A stretch of DNA of 64,000 bases, taken from C-114 sp963719285. Its GTDB lineage: Bacteria > Chloroflexota > Limnocylindria > Limnocylindrales > CSP1-4. The position numbers and the translations under genes are program-made. Below, one piece after another: positions 50,606 to 59,736 of the stretch. Below the pieces are notes generated by a model. That model was given only the letters and a program-made list of their open reading frames with translations. It had not been told where the DNA came from and searched no databases. The stretch covers positions 124,001 through 188,000 of the forward strand of contig CAVRBO010000002.1 of NCBI GenBank assembly GCA_963719285.1. The letters are read 5' to 3'. Within the stretch, counting starts at the first letter, position 1. Each line of letters begins with the position of its first letter.

Positions 50606-51325
50606 ATGCGAATCAGTTCGCGGACTGCCCGCGCGTCCCGAAACCCCGTCCCGCGATCGGGAACCGGCCTCGCGATCCTCGTCGCTGGGCTCTTCGCGCT
50701 GGCCGCCTGCGGGCCATCGACCGGCTCGTCCGCCGTGCCGCCGTCCAGCGGACCCGAGCAGTCGGCCGCGCCGGCGACCCCGAACCTGCACATCACCGGA
50801 TCCGTCGACGCGAACCGGGTGTTCCAGATCCTGGCCGGTGCCAAGCTCGCGGTCCACCAGGAGACGCTCCAGGGACCCGGCCCGAAGGGCGAGCCGAATG
50901 CCACCCTGTTCATCGTGGACGGATCGATCAAGGTTTCCATCGACAGCTTCAGCAGCGCCGGCGCGGTCGCCGCGGCCGGCTACAGGAGCGGTTCGAAGCC
51001 CGTGCGCGGCGACGCGCCGTACACGCTCTGGGCGGCCAACATCGTCATCCACGTCGGGAACCAGCAGAGCGGCGCGCTCCCGGCCGGCCCGGATACCGCG
51101 ACGCAGGCCGCCGCCGACGAGATCGCCCGCGTCATCGACCCGTACCTTGGGCCACTCACCCAGCGGTCCGTGGTCGCGCTCCAGCTGCCGAGCACGCCGG
51201 AACCCGCCGTGATCACGCCCACCCCGGCGGCCACGCCCACGCCCACGCCGAGCCCGACACCCAAGGCGACACCCAAGGCGACCCCCAAAGCGACCAAGAA
51301 GCCCAACGCGACCAAGAAGCCCTGA
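50606..51325 (+). CDS. Lipoprotein with Lys/Thr/Pro-rich C-terminal tail
   Basis: The 239-residue protein has a signal and lipobox (LAILVAGLFALAACGPS, cysteine near 35), a Ser/Pro linker, a folded domain of about 120 residues (LHITGSVDANRVFQILAGA, LFIVDGSIKVSIDSFSSAG, YTLWAANIVIHVGNQQSGA) and a tail of TPTPTPSPTPKATPKATPK type ending in KKPNATKKP. The basic tail may bind anionic wall polymer. TAGCAT ends seven bases before the ATG. No enzyme motif is seen. Confidence 0.75.
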   Translation: MRISSRTARASRNPVPRSGTGLAILVAGLFALAACGPSTGSSAVPPSSGPEQSAAPATPNLHITGSVDANRVFQILAGAKLAVHQETLQGPGPKGEPNATLFIVDGSIKVSIDSFSSAGAVAAAGYRSGSKPVRGDAPYTLWAANIVIHVGNQQSGALPAGPDTATQAAADEIARVIDPYLGPLTQRSVVALQLPSTPEPAVITPTPAATPTPTPSPTPKATPKATPKATKKPNATKKP

Positions 51326-51462
51326 TCCGCCAGGTCGGGGCGGGAGCGGGGTCGGCGTGTGCGAAGTCCGAACGCAAAGTGGCGTGAGCGATACGGGATT
51401 CGTTGCCTCCTCGGTTCGGCTCTGCTAACCTCGCAGCCTCGACCCAGACCGAGGTATCTCCC

Positions 51463-51954
51463 GTGGCCCAGGCCAGGAACCGGCTCGTTCCCCAGCGCCA
51501 GGGGGAGGAGATCTCCGAGCTCGACAAGCGGATCATCGAGCACCTCCAGCAGGATGGCCGACGCCCGTTCACCCAGATCGCCACGGAGCTGGGTGTCAGC
51601 GAGGCGGCCGTCCGCGCGCGCACGAACCGGCTCGTGGAGCGGGGCATCCTCCAGATCGTGGGCGTGACCGATCCGCTCCGGCTCGGCTTCCACCAGCAGG
51701 CGATGATCGGGATCCGTTGCGAGCGTGATCGGCTCATCGACGTGGCGGACGCCGTGGCGGCCTTTCCGGAGGTCGACTACGTCGTCATCACCGCGGGCAC
51801 CTACGACCTCCTCATCGAGACGGTGTGCGAGGACAACGAGGCGCTCCTGAACTTCCTGACCGGCCGCCTCCGGCGCATCGAAGGCGTCCGGGAGACCGAG
51901 ACGTTCGTCTATCTGCGGATGGTGAAGCAGACCTATCAGTGGGGGACCCGCTGA
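51463..51954 (+). CDS. Lrp/AsnC-family transcriptional regulator
   Basis: The 163-residue regulator starts at GTG 51463 with GAGG eight bases upstream. Its N-terminal helix-turn-helix is ISELDKRIIEHLQQDGRRPF, TQIATELGVSEAAVRARTNR and LVERGILQIVGVTDPLRLGF. The C-terminal RAM/AsnC ligand domain has QQAMIGIRCERDRLIDVAD, FPEVDYVVITAGTYDLLIET and ETFVYLRMVKQTYQWG. It probably binds an amino acid. The direction and position next to a GGDEF gene do not name a target. Confidence 0.87.
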   Translation: MAQARNRLVPQRQGEEISELDKRIIEHLQQDGRRPFTQIATELGVSEAAVRARTNRLVERGILQIVGVTDPLRLGFHQQAMIGIRCERDRLIDVADAVAAFPEVDYVVITAGTYDLLIETVCEDNEALLNFLTGRLRRIEGVRETETFVYLRMVKQTYQWGTR

Positions 51955-52028
51955 CCAGCTCACGCGCACTGGCTTAACATCAGGGGACCGGGGCGAGCGC
52001 GTGCGCCCCACCCATCTCGAGGGCCTTC

Positions 52029-53474
52029 GTGCCGGTCGTGCCGTTCGTTGCGGTTCTTGTCGCGACCGTCGTCGCCAACCTTGTCCTGATGGTCGTCGTC
52101 GGGGCCTTGTTCGTGCGCGACAGCCGCCGCCGTCTCACCGTTCCCGGTGACGCGTCGGCGACCGACTCGATGGTCGCCGATCATCTGGTCAAGACGAACG
52201 CCGAAGACACGGACTGGACCCTCGTGGACGGCGTTCCGACCTCGGACTACGAGCGAGTCGTCCGGATCGCCAGCTTCCTGTTCATCCTGACCGCGGCCAC
52301 CGTCGTGGTCGCGACCGGTTTGTGGCCGGAACGCGAGCTGGCCATCCTCATCGTCCTGGCCATCGCGGGCCTGTCCGTCCTGACCATCCACGACCTGTTG
52401 TCGCCGGGCTTCCTGGGTGCGGTGCGGTTCATCGTGGAGGGACCGATCGCGATCACCCTCGTGGCCCTGCTCGTGGCGTTCACCGGACGCGAGTGGAGCC
52501 CGTTCTTCTTCGCGTTCCCGCTGATCGTCGCCGGGGCGGCGCTCGTGGTGGACGGGCCGGTCACCCTGCTCCTCGCCATCGGCGCGGGGGTCGGCTACCT
52601 GGCTGCGGTCTTCATCCGCCCGCCCGACGATCCGCTCCTGGCCACGGCCGTGGCCGCCGTCGCGCTGAACCTCGCCGCGATCCTCCTGCTGGCGTTCGTC
52701 GCGTCGGTCGTCGCGCGTGCCCAGCGCCTCTCGCGGCTCGAGGCCATCCGCCTCTCGACCGTGGACTCGCTCACGGGCCTGTTCAACCGGTCGTATTTCT
52801 TCGCGGCGCTGGAGCGGGAGATCCAGCGCAGTGCCCGCAGCGGCCGCGGATTCTGCCTGCTGATGATGGACCTGGACGGCCTCAAGGGCGTCAACGACCG
52901 CTACGGCCACTTCCACGGCGACCGGGCCCTGCGCACGGTGGGCGAGACGATCCGCGCCCGGGTCCGGCGGATCGACACGGCCGCCCGGTACGGCGGCGAC
53001 GAGTTCGTCGCCGTCCTCCCGGAGACGGATCCCACGGGTGCCTTCGTGCTGGCCGAGAAGATCCGCCAGGGAGTGGGAGAACACGCCCTCAAGGTCGATG
53101 GGATCGAGGTTCGGACCTCGCTCTCGATCGGTGTCGTCGTCTACCCGCGCGACGGCCGGACGGTGGACGACCTCATGATCGCGGCGGACACGACGATGTA
53201 CCGCTCGAAGCGCCAGGGACGCGATCGGGTCGTGGGGTCGTGGGTCGCCAACGGAGGTGGGTTGGGCTCGATGGCGACGGCGTCGGCGGCCGCCTCGAAG
53301 CAGGCACCGGCGGGCGCGACGATCGGCAGCGTGTCCGGCACCGGCTGGGCGCCGGGATCGGCGGGCGCGACGATCGGCAGCGTGTCCGGTACCGGCCGGA
53401 CGCCGGCACCGCCGCCCATAGGCCCCAGGACGCCACCCTTCCCGGCGAGCGAGGGTCGTCCCGACTCGGTGTAG
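52029..53474 (+). CDS. Membrane diguanylate cyclase (GGDEF) with repeat tail
   Basis: The 481-residue protein has membrane helices at about 5-27, 78-100, 103-121, 133-152, 158-178, 180-198 and 208-233, then a GGDEF domain at about 245-415. Substrate motifs are DSLTGLFNRSYFFAALE, MDLDGLKGVNDRYGHFHGD, and the active-site RYGGDEFVAVLPE. The inhibitory I-site RRID stands just before it, so the product c-di-GMP may feed back. The C-terminal ~65 residues are Gly/Ala/Pro rich with ATIGSVSGTG twice. It makes c-di-GMP at the membrane. The start is GTG 52029. Confidence 0.87.
   Translation: MPVVPFVAVLVATVVANLVLMVVVGALFVRDSRRRLTVPGDASATDSMVADHLVKTNAEDTDWTLVDGVPTSDYERVVRIASFLFILTAATVVVATGLWPERELAILIVLAIAGLSVLTIHDLLSPGFLGAVRFIVEGPIAITLVALLVAFTGREWSPFFFAFPLIVAGAALVVDGPVTLLLAIGAGVGYLAAVFIRPPDDPLLATAVAAVALNLAAILLLAFVASVVARAQRLSRLEAIRLSTVDSLTGLFNRSYFFAALEREIQRSARSGRGFCLLMMDLDGLKGVNDRYGHFHGDRALRTVGETIRARVRRIDTAARYGGDEFVAVLPETDPTGAFVLAEKIRQGVGEHALKVDGIEVRTSLSIGVVVYPRDGRTVDDLMIAADTTMYRSKRQGRDRVVGSWVANGGGLGSMATASAAASKQAPAGATIGSVSGTGWAPGSAGATIGSVSGTGRTPAPPPIGPRTPPFPASEGRPDSV
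53311..53389. repeat. 28-base direct repeat in the GGDEF tail
   Basis: A 28-base segment at 53311-53338 recurs identically at 53362-53389 (51-base period), encoding ATIGSVSGTG in each copy. Confidence 0.85.
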
Positions 53475-53477
53475 CAT
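53472..53477 (+). promoter_or_regulatory. -10 box of the trans-sulfuration gene
   Basis: TAGCAT ends seven bases before the ATG at 53485, within the end of the GGDEF gene; the message would be leaderless. Confidence 0.4.
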
Positions 53478-53484
53478 CCGACCC

Positions 53485-54759
53485 ATGACCGGCTTCTCGA
53501 CCCGAGCCATCAAGGCCGCCACGGCGGCCCCGCGCGTCGACCAGCAGCCGAATTCCGTCCCGATCTACCAGGCCGTCTCGTTCAGCTCGGCGGACGCCGA
53601 GGAACTGGGCGAGGTCACCTCCGGCAGACGCCCGGGCTACGCCTATTCGCGGCTCTCGAACCCCACCGACAGCGCGCTCGAGGCTGCGGTCGCGGAGCTC
53701 CATGGGGCCGAGGATGCCCAGGCCTTCGCGAGCGGGATGGCCGCCATCCACGCGGCGCTCGCCACGTTCGTCTCGGCAGGCGACCGGATCGTCTGCACCC
53801 GCGCGGTCTATGGCTCGACCCGATCGCAGCTCCTGAACGTCCTCAGCCGGCTGGGGGTGACCGTCACCTTCGTCGATGCGACCGATCCGGCGGCGGTCGA
53901 CGAGGCGCTGGCCGCGCTGCCGACCCGGCTTCTGCACGTCGAGACGATCGCCAACCCGACCATCGTCGTCACCGACATCGCGGCGCTCGCGGCGATCGCC
54001 CATCGTCACGGCGCGCTGCTGTCGGTCGACAACACGTTCGCCTCGGCCTACCTCTGCAGGCCGCTCGAGCTCGGTGCCGACATCGTCGTGGAATCGGCCA
54101 CCAAGTTCATGAGCGGCCACTCGGACGCGCTGGGTGGGGTGGTCGTCGGCCGGCATGAGCTCCTCGCCCGGATCCGGGCCTTCCAGGTCGACACGGGCGC
54201 CACGCTCGCGCCGTTCGCCGCGTTCCTCATCCTGCGCGGACTCGCGACGCTGGCGGTCCGGATGGATCGCCACTCGGCGAACGCCATGGCCCTCGCGACC
54301 TGGCTCGAAGGCCAGGCCGGCGTGGAACGTGTCTTCTATCCCGGCCTGGCGAGCCACCCACAGGCCGACCTGGCTGCGCGCCAGCTGCGGGCCGGGGGCG
54401 GGATGCTCGCGTTCGAGGTGGCCGGAGGCCGGGTCGCCGGGCGAGCGTTCATCGACGCCCTGACGATCCCCGAACGGACGGCGACCCTCGGCAGCATCCA
54501 TACGATCGTCGCCCATCCACCGTCCACGACCCACCGCCAGCTGACCGACGCGGAACTGGCCGAGACCGGCATCGCGGCCGGGCTGCTGCGCTGCTCGGTG
54601 GGCCTGGAGGACGTGGACGATCTGCGCGCCGACTTCGCGCACGCCCTCGAGGTCGCCCGCCTCGCCGTCCTGGCCGACGCGGGCACGCAGACAGGCGCGG
54701 GCAACGACCAGGGCCCGATCGCCGGCGCCGAGCGGACCGCCGCCGCCGCCCGACCGTAG
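53485..54759 (+). CDS. Cys/Met metabolism PLP enzyme (trans-sulfuration family)
   Basis: The 424-residue protein is a cystathionine gamma-synthase, gamma-lyase or O-acetylhomoserine sulfhydrylase type enzyme. Motifs: PIYQAVSFSSADAEELGE near 27, YSRLSNPTDSALEAAVAEL near 53, ASGMAAIHAALATF near 82, HVETIANPTIVVTDI near 150, VDNTFASAYLCRPLELGA near 180 and the PLP lysine in VESATKFMSGHSDALGG near 205. The last 30 residues are a non-conserved Ala/Gly-rich extension. TAGCAT lies seven bases upstream of ATG. Which reaction it runs cannot be decided from motif alone. Confidence 0.87.
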   Translation: MTGFSTRAIKAATAAPRVDQQPNSVPIYQAVSFSSADAEELGEVTSGRRPGYAYSRLSNPTDSALEAAVAELHGAEDAQAFASGMAAIHAALATFVSAGDRIVCTRAVYGSTRSQLLNVLSRLGVTVTFVDATDPAAVDEALAALPTRLLHVETIANPTIVVTDIAALAAIAHRHGALLSVDNTFASAYLCRPLELGADIVVESATKFMSGHSDALGGVVVGRHELLARIRAFQVDTGATLAPFAAFLILRGLATLAVRMDRHSANAMALATWLEGQAGVERVFYPGLASHPQADLAARQLRAGGGMLAFEVAGGRVAGRAFIDALTIPERTATLGSIHTIVAHPPSTTHRQLTDAELAETGIAAGLLRCSVGLEDVDDLRADFAHALEVARLAVLADAGTQTGAGNDQGPIAGAERTAAAARP

Positions 54760-54902
54760 GGCGGTCGGTCACGGACAGCGCGGCGGTCGAGGCCACCCGA
54801 CCGGCGGGGTCCACCGGACTCGACGCCCCGGCGCGGCTCGGTCGCGCGCTGTGGGGGCTGTTCACGTCGGTCGAGTTCGCGGTCCTCCAGATCATCGTCC
54901 TG

Positions 54903-56261
54903 ATGGTCATGGCGAGCATCGGCATCGTCGTCCGCCAGCTCCCGTCGTTCGCCCTCACGGCCGGGCCGGGCAGCACCGACTACGCCGCCCAGATGGGCCT
55001 CATCCACGACCGCTACGACCCGGCGTTCGGCGCGTCGATCGTGGACCTCCTGGAGCGCCTCCAGGTGTTCCGGGTCTTCACGTCGGCCTGGTTCAGCGGG
55101 GCCCTCGTGGTGCTCCTCATCTCGATCGTGGTGTGCACCCTCGACCGGACCCCGCGGATGTGGCGCCAGTCGCGCGAGATCCGGGTCGTCCAGCCGGACG
55201 GCTACTTCGACCCGAAGCTGCCGGACCGCGCGATCATGGCCGGCGCGGACCCGGGACTCGTCCATCGGGCACTCCGCCGCCACCGGTTCCACGTCCGCGA
55301 GGCGACCGGCGACGACGGGACGCGCCACCTCTACGGCGACCGCCACCAGTACACGAAGATGGCGACGCTGTTCACCCACACGGGGCTCGTCCTGTTCCTG
55401 CTCGCGGCTGCCGTCACCAGCCGGCTCGGCGTGGAGGAGGGACTGGTCGTGGCCGGTGGCGACACCGTCACGGTCCAGCCGATCGGGACGCCCGGCCTGC
55501 TCGTCGTCAAGAACTTCGGGTTCGAGGCGCCCGGCCTGGCGAGCGGCCAGGCGACCGACTTCACCACCGACCTCGCGGTCTACCGCGACGGCGAGCTGCT
55601 GGCGCGCAAGGTCATCCGGGTCAACGATCCGCTGGCCGTGGCCGGCTTCACGTTCCACGAGAACGGCTTCCGACCGGCGCCGCTCCTCACGATCCACGAC
55701 GCGGACGGGGCGCTCCTGTGGGACGGGCCGGTCGCCCTGACCGACTCAGCGGACGGCTCGCCGTACGTGGAGATGGGGGTGCCCGGCCGCGACCTCGGGT
55801 TGCGGATGCTCCTGCGGACCGGCTCGGACGGCGTCGACGCCCTGTTCGTCCAGCCTTACCGGGCGACCGGCACGGCCGTCGACGGCACGGTCCGGACCCA
55901 GGACTTCTTCCCGATGGCGCTGGCGATCGGCGACCAGGCGACGTCGCCGGACACGGGCATCGTCGTCTCGCTCGGCGGGATCGAGGGCGCGACGATCCTC
56001 ATCGCCAAGTCGGACCCCGGCCAGGGGATCGTCTGGACCGCGTTCGGCTCGCTCATCCTGGGCCTGCTCATCACGTTCTACCTGCCTCGCCGGCGGATCT
56101 GGGCCCGCGTAGGCCCCGACGGGGAGCTGCGGATCGTGGGGCGGTCCGATCGATATGTCGACTTCGAGCGGGAGTTCGGCGATCTGCTCGACGACCTGGT
56201 CCGGTCGCGACCGGCAGCGACCGGGACCGCAGGGGCGGCCGGGGCGGCGCCTCCCGCCTAG
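54903..56261 (+). CDS. resB: ResB-like cytochrome c biogenesis protein
   Basis: The visible protein is 452 residues from ATG 54903, but in-frame codons upstream to about 54835 read LGRALWGLFTSVEFAVLQII, the natural start of the first membrane helix. No ATG, GTG or TTG stands in that frame, so the true start may be a rare codon or a sequencing error. ResB features are SADWFSG-like FTSAWFSGALVVLLISIVVC, TLDRTPRMWRQSREIR, YTKMATLFTHTGLVLFLLAA and FTFHENGFRPAP, with a final helix at QGIVWTAFGSLILGLLITFY. ResB with ResC ligates haem to apocytochrome c; no resC is next to it. Confidence 0.82.
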   Translation: MVMASIGIVVRQLPSFALTAGPGSTDYAAQMGLIHDRYDPAFGASIVDLLERLQVFRVFTSAWFSGALVVLLISIVVCTLDRTPRMWRQSREIRVVQPDGYFDPKLPDRAIMAGADPGLVHRALRRHRFHVREATGDDGTRHLYGDRHQYTKMATLFTHTGLVLFLLAAAVTSRLGVEEGLVVAGGDTVTVQPIGTPGLLVVKNFGFEAPGLASGQATDFTTDLAVYRDGELLARKVIRVNDPLAVAGFTFHENGFRPAPLLTIHDADGALLWDGPVALTDSADGSPYVEMGVPGRDLGLRMLLRTGSDGVDALFVQPYRATGTAVDGTVRTQDFFPMALAIGDQATSPDTGIVVSLGGIEGATILIAKSDPGQGIVWTAFGSLILGLLITFYLPRRRIWARVGPDGELRIVGRSDRYVDFEREFGDLLDDLVRSRPAATGTAGAAGAAPPA

Positions 56262-56364
56262 TCGTCGCACCCGCGACGGGGCGCCGGGTGTCGGCGGGCG
56301 GCCCCGGTGCATCCGCCACTATCCTGCCGGTATCACTACCGGACCCGGAACGGAGGCGACATCG

Positions 56365-57730
56365 GTGAGCAACCCAGGCGGGGCCGTGACCGGCATCGAG
56401 AAGATCAAGGCAGCGAAGGCGAACGGCGTCCGCTTCATCCAGCTCCAGTTCACGGACATCCTCGGTATCGTCAAGGGCGTCACGATCCCCATCCACCAGA
56501 TGGAGAGCTCCGTCACCCATGGAACGTGGTTCGACGGGAGCTCGATCGAGGGGTTCACCCGGATCGCCGAGTCCGACCAGTACCTCATGCCCGACATGGA
56601 CACGTTCGCCGAGGTCCCCTGGCAGCGCGGCGCGGGCCCGCGCGGCACGGCCCGGGTCATCTGCGACGTGTTCACGCCGCGCGGCGAGCCGTTCGCCGGC
56701 GACCCCCGGTTCGTGCTCCGCCGCCAGGTCGAGCGGGCCAGGAAGCTGGGCTACGTCGTGAACACGGGCCCCGAGCTCGAGTTCTTCCTCTTCCGACGCG
56801 GCGAGGACGGCGAGATCGCCCCGTTGCCGCACGATCAGGCCGGCTACTTCGACTTCTCGACCGACCTCGCCCAGGAGATCCGCCAGGACATGGTGGACGC
56901 CCTGGAGGCGTTCGGGATCAAGGTCGAGGCGGCTCACCACGAGGTCGCCGCGGGCCAGCACGAGATCGACTTCGAGTACAGCGACGCGCTGCGGACGGCC
57001 GACAACGCGATCACGTTCAAGTACACCCTCAAGGCGATCGCCCAGCAGCACGGCCTGTACGCCACGTTCATGCCCAAGCCGATCCATGGGATCAACGGCT
57101 CCGGCATGCACACCCACCAGAGCCTGTTCTCGATCGCCGACCAGCGGAACGCCTTCGCCGACGCGAACGAACAAGTACGGCCTGTCCGACCTCGCCCGCT
57201 CGTACATGGCCGGCATCCTCGCCCACGCCCGGGGCATGATCGCGGTCCTCGCCCCCACGGTGAACTCGTACAAGCGGCTCGTCCCGGGTTTCGAGGCGCC
57301 GACGTACCTGACCTGGGGCCGCACGAATCGATCCGCGCTGATCCGCGTGCCGATGGTCTCGCCGGGCCGCTCGATCGAGGGGACGCGCGTGGAGGTCCGC
57401 TGCCCGGACCCGTCCTCGAACACGTACCTCGCGTTCGCGGCGATGATCGCGGCCGGCCTCGACGGCGTGGAGCGCGGCCTCGAGGTCGCCGACCCGGTCG
57501 AGGAGAGCCTGTTCGAGATGGACGCCGCGACGATCGCGACGAAGGGCATCAAGGAGCTGCCCGGGACGCTCGGCGACGCGCTCGAGGAGCTCGAGAAGGA
57601 CGCGGTGATCCGGGAGGCACTCGGCGACCACGTCTTCCGCCACTTCGTCGAGGCGAAGACGGCCGAGTGGGACGAGTACCGGACCCAGGTCTCCCAGTGG
57701 GAGGTCGGTCGCTACCTGGACATGTTCTAG
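56365..57730 (+). pseudogene. glnA: Glutamine synthetase type I, with one frameshift
   Basis: From GTG 56365 the frame reads the N-terminal beta-grasp (IQLQFTDILGIVKGVTIP, TWFDGSSIEGFTRIAESD), then the catalytic segments NTGPELEFFLF, EVAAGQHEIDFEY and HGINGSGMHTHQSLFS. A shift of one extra base lies near 57170, between DANE and KYGLSDLARSY. The second frame then gives VNSYKRLVPGFEAPTYLTWG, NRSALIRVP and RCPDPSSNTYLAFAAMI to the normal end at 57730. The rest is conserved and full length. As an enzyme for ammonium assimilation it should be essential, so an assembly error is more likely than true loss; a second copy elsewhere would change that. Confidence 0.85.
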
Positions 57731-57776
57731 GCGAGCGCGCTCCGCGGGGCAGGCAGGACCGAGCCGGTCGCGAGGG

Positions 57777-58985
57777 CTAGTTCCGAAGCCGCCCGTCCGT
57801 GCGAGCGTCCACCGTCGACGAAGCCTTCGTGGCGCGTCCGGCCACGACGACCGTGGCCATCCGATCCGCCGAGGGACCGCCATCCCGGGGCGTCGTCATC
57901 GTCGTCCGAGGCGTGTCGCTCCGGACACCGGCGAGGCGCTCGTAGACCGCCTCATACTCGATGGCCATCCGTTCGGCGGAGAATCGCTTGAGCGCGCGCT
58001 CCCTGATGCGCACCCGGTCGAGGTCGCCGACGAGCCGGATCGCGTGCTCGGCCTCGTCCAGGTCGTCCACGATGAAGCCGTCGACCCCATGCTCGATCAG
58101 CTCGGGGAGCGCCCCGGCCCGACGACCGATGACCGGCGTTCCGGCCGCGAGCGATTCGATCGCCACGAGACCGAACGGTTCGGGCCAACCTCCGAGCATG
58201 AGCGTCGCACGCGCGCCCGCGAGGAGCGGGTCCCGGCGCTCCGCATCGAGTTCGCCCAGGAACTCGACCGTGCCGGCCGTGACGGCCGGTCGGACGAGGG
58301 ACTCGAACAGCTCACGCTCGTCCTGACGATGGACCTTGGCGGCGACCCGGAGCGGAAGGCCGGAGCGGCGTCCGACCTCGATCGCCTCTCCGATGCCCTT
58401 CTCACGCGAGATCCTGCCCACCACGACGAGATAGTCGCCCGGTCGGTCCTGGTGCGGCATGGTTGCAAGGGGCAGGCCATGGTGGATCGTGGCGACCCAG
58501 TTCGAATCGGGCGACCAGCGACGTTGGTTCTCGCTGATCGCGACCAGGGGCACGTCCGAGAACTCGTCGAGCAGGGCCGGCCAGCCCGCGATGTCCAGCC
58601 GGCTATGGAGTGTGCTCACCACGGGAGTCCGGCAATAACGGGCCATGAGGAACCCGTGGTTCTCCAGGTGCGAGTGGATGACATCGAACCGGTCGCTCGC
58701 GGCCCACGCCCGAGCGGCCGTCATCTGCATGTACGACGTGGCGTCCCCTCGGAACCCGCGGGCCCAGAGCGCCTCCGGGACGACCGCGAGCAGGTGTCCT
58801 TCCGTGGTCGAGTCGCCGCTGGCGAACACGGTGATGTCGTGACCCCGAGCCTTGAGCGATCCGGCCAGCGCGGCCACGATCCGTTCCGTACCGCCGTATC
58901 CCACCGGCGGGACCGCTTTCACCGGCGGCGCCACGAGCGCGATGCGAAGCCGAGCCGGCCGGCCGCCGTGTCGGTCGTCCATCAT
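57777..58985 (-). CDS. GT4-family glycosyltransferase
   Basis: The 402-residue enzyme begins (M)MDDRHGGRPARLRIALVAPP, with two adjacent ATG codons at 58985 and 58982. It has PPVGYGGTERIVAALAGSL near 27, DVIHSHLENHGFLMARYC near 95, VSTLHSRLDIAGWPALLDEF, and in the donor half LVVVGRISREKGIGEAIEV near 180, LMLGGWPEPFGLVAIESLAA near 260 and GAYPELI-like GALPELIEHGVDGFIVDD. This is the RfaB/MshA-like group, which moves a hexose or acetylglucosamine to a small acceptor. It diverges from the MarR gene; no other glycan gene is adjacent. Confidence 0.87.
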   Translation of the reverse strand: MMDDRHGGRPARLRIALVAPPVKAVPPVGYGGTERIVAALAGSLKARGHDITVFASGDSTTEGHLLAVVPEALWARGFRGDATSYMQMTAARAWAASDRFDVIHSHLENHGFLMARYCRTPVVSTLHSRLDIAGWPALLDEFSDVPLVAISENQRRWSPDSNWVATIHHGLPLATMPHQDRPGDYLVVVGRISREKGIGEAIEVGRRSGLPLRVAAKVHRQDERELFESLVRPAVTAGTVEFLGELDAERRDPLLAGARATLMLGGWPEPFGLVAIESLAAGTPVIGRRAGALPELIEHGVDGFIVDDLDEAEHAIRLVGDLDRVRIRERALKRFSAERMAIEYEAVYERLAGVRSDTPRTTMTTPRDGGPSADRMATVVVAGRATKASSTVDARTDGRLRN

Positions 58986-59088
58986 CGACCGCCTGATCGA
59001 CGGCCGGCGGGTCGGTTCGGCGCGAGGCGTCGCCGTCCATGCGACGCGGCGCGAGGGGATTCGTAGCGGGGATGATACATGCTTGCCG

Positions 59089-59183
59089 GTAACATATGCT
59101 AGATGGTACCAGAAGGACCGGGCTGGACCCCGGAATCGCGGCCCCTCTACCGAAGGTGCGTACCATATGACATCTAGTGTTAC
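59089..59183. promoter_or_regulatory. Shared control region with inverted AT-rich motifs
   Basis: GTAACATATGCTAGATGGTACC at 59089-59110 (split here as GTAACATATGCT and AGATGGTACC) faces a near-inverted copy at 59160-59183 (GTACCATATGACATC then TAGTGTTAC). Common parts in inverted order are GTACCAT, ATCTAG and GTTAC. They lie between the divergent GT4 and MarR genes and the second covers the MarR start at 59167, so they are candidate MarR operators. Confidence 0.5.
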
Positions 59184-59637
59184 AAGGCACATAATGACGG
59201 GGCACGAAGAGATCGTCGCGGCGATCGAGCATCTGATCGTGGAGGGTGTCGGAATCACCACCGTCGCATTGGCCCAAGCCCATCCGGACAGCGAGCTGAC
59301 GATGGCCCAGTGGCGAGCGCTGGTCGTGGTCGGATCGAAACCGGCCGGCATCCGTATCGGCGAGATCGCCGCGCGGATCGGCTCGGCGATCCCCACCACC
59401 AGCCGGCTCGTACGCCGCCTCGAGGACCGCGGGTTCGTCTGTTCGGAGCGCGATGAATCCGATCGACGGGCGACCCTCGCCCGTCTCACCGCGGCCGGCG
59501 AGGCGATCCGTGGCTCCCTCGTGACGCAGCGAAGGGAGTTGATCCGCACGTCGCTCTCGAGACACGAGCTCCGGGCGACGCCCGACCTGCTCGTCGGACT
59601 CCGATCCATCGGCGAAGCGCTCGCGGACTATGGCTGA
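59167..59637 (+). CDS. MarR-family transcriptional regulator
   Basis: The 156-residue protein has a winged helix: LTMAQWRALVVVGSKPAGIR, IGEIAARIGSAIPTTSRLVR as the recognition region, RLEDRGFVCSERDESDRRAT as the wing, and dimer helices at either end. ATG 59167 has GAAGG ten bases upstream; ATG 59194 with AAGG is an alternative that would leave the palindrome region free. It diverges from the GT4 gene and precedes the small IscA-fold gene. It likely controls itself and the GT4 gene. Ligand unknown. Confidence 0.85.
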   Translation: MTSSVTRHIMTGHEEIVAAIEHLIVEGVGITTVALAQAHPDSELTMAQWRALVVVGSKPAGIRIGEIAARIGSAIPTTSRLVRRLEDRGFVCSERDESDRRATLARLTAAGEAIRGSLVTQRRELIRTSLSRHELRATPDLLVGLRSIGEALADYG

Positions 59638-59736
59638 TCGCGCCAGGCGATCGGATCCACCGGCGGGGCGTCGACCGGATGAAGCGGCGCCAGACGTGAC
59701 GACGGGCCCCCAGGCCCGTCGCGAAAGGAGCAACGC

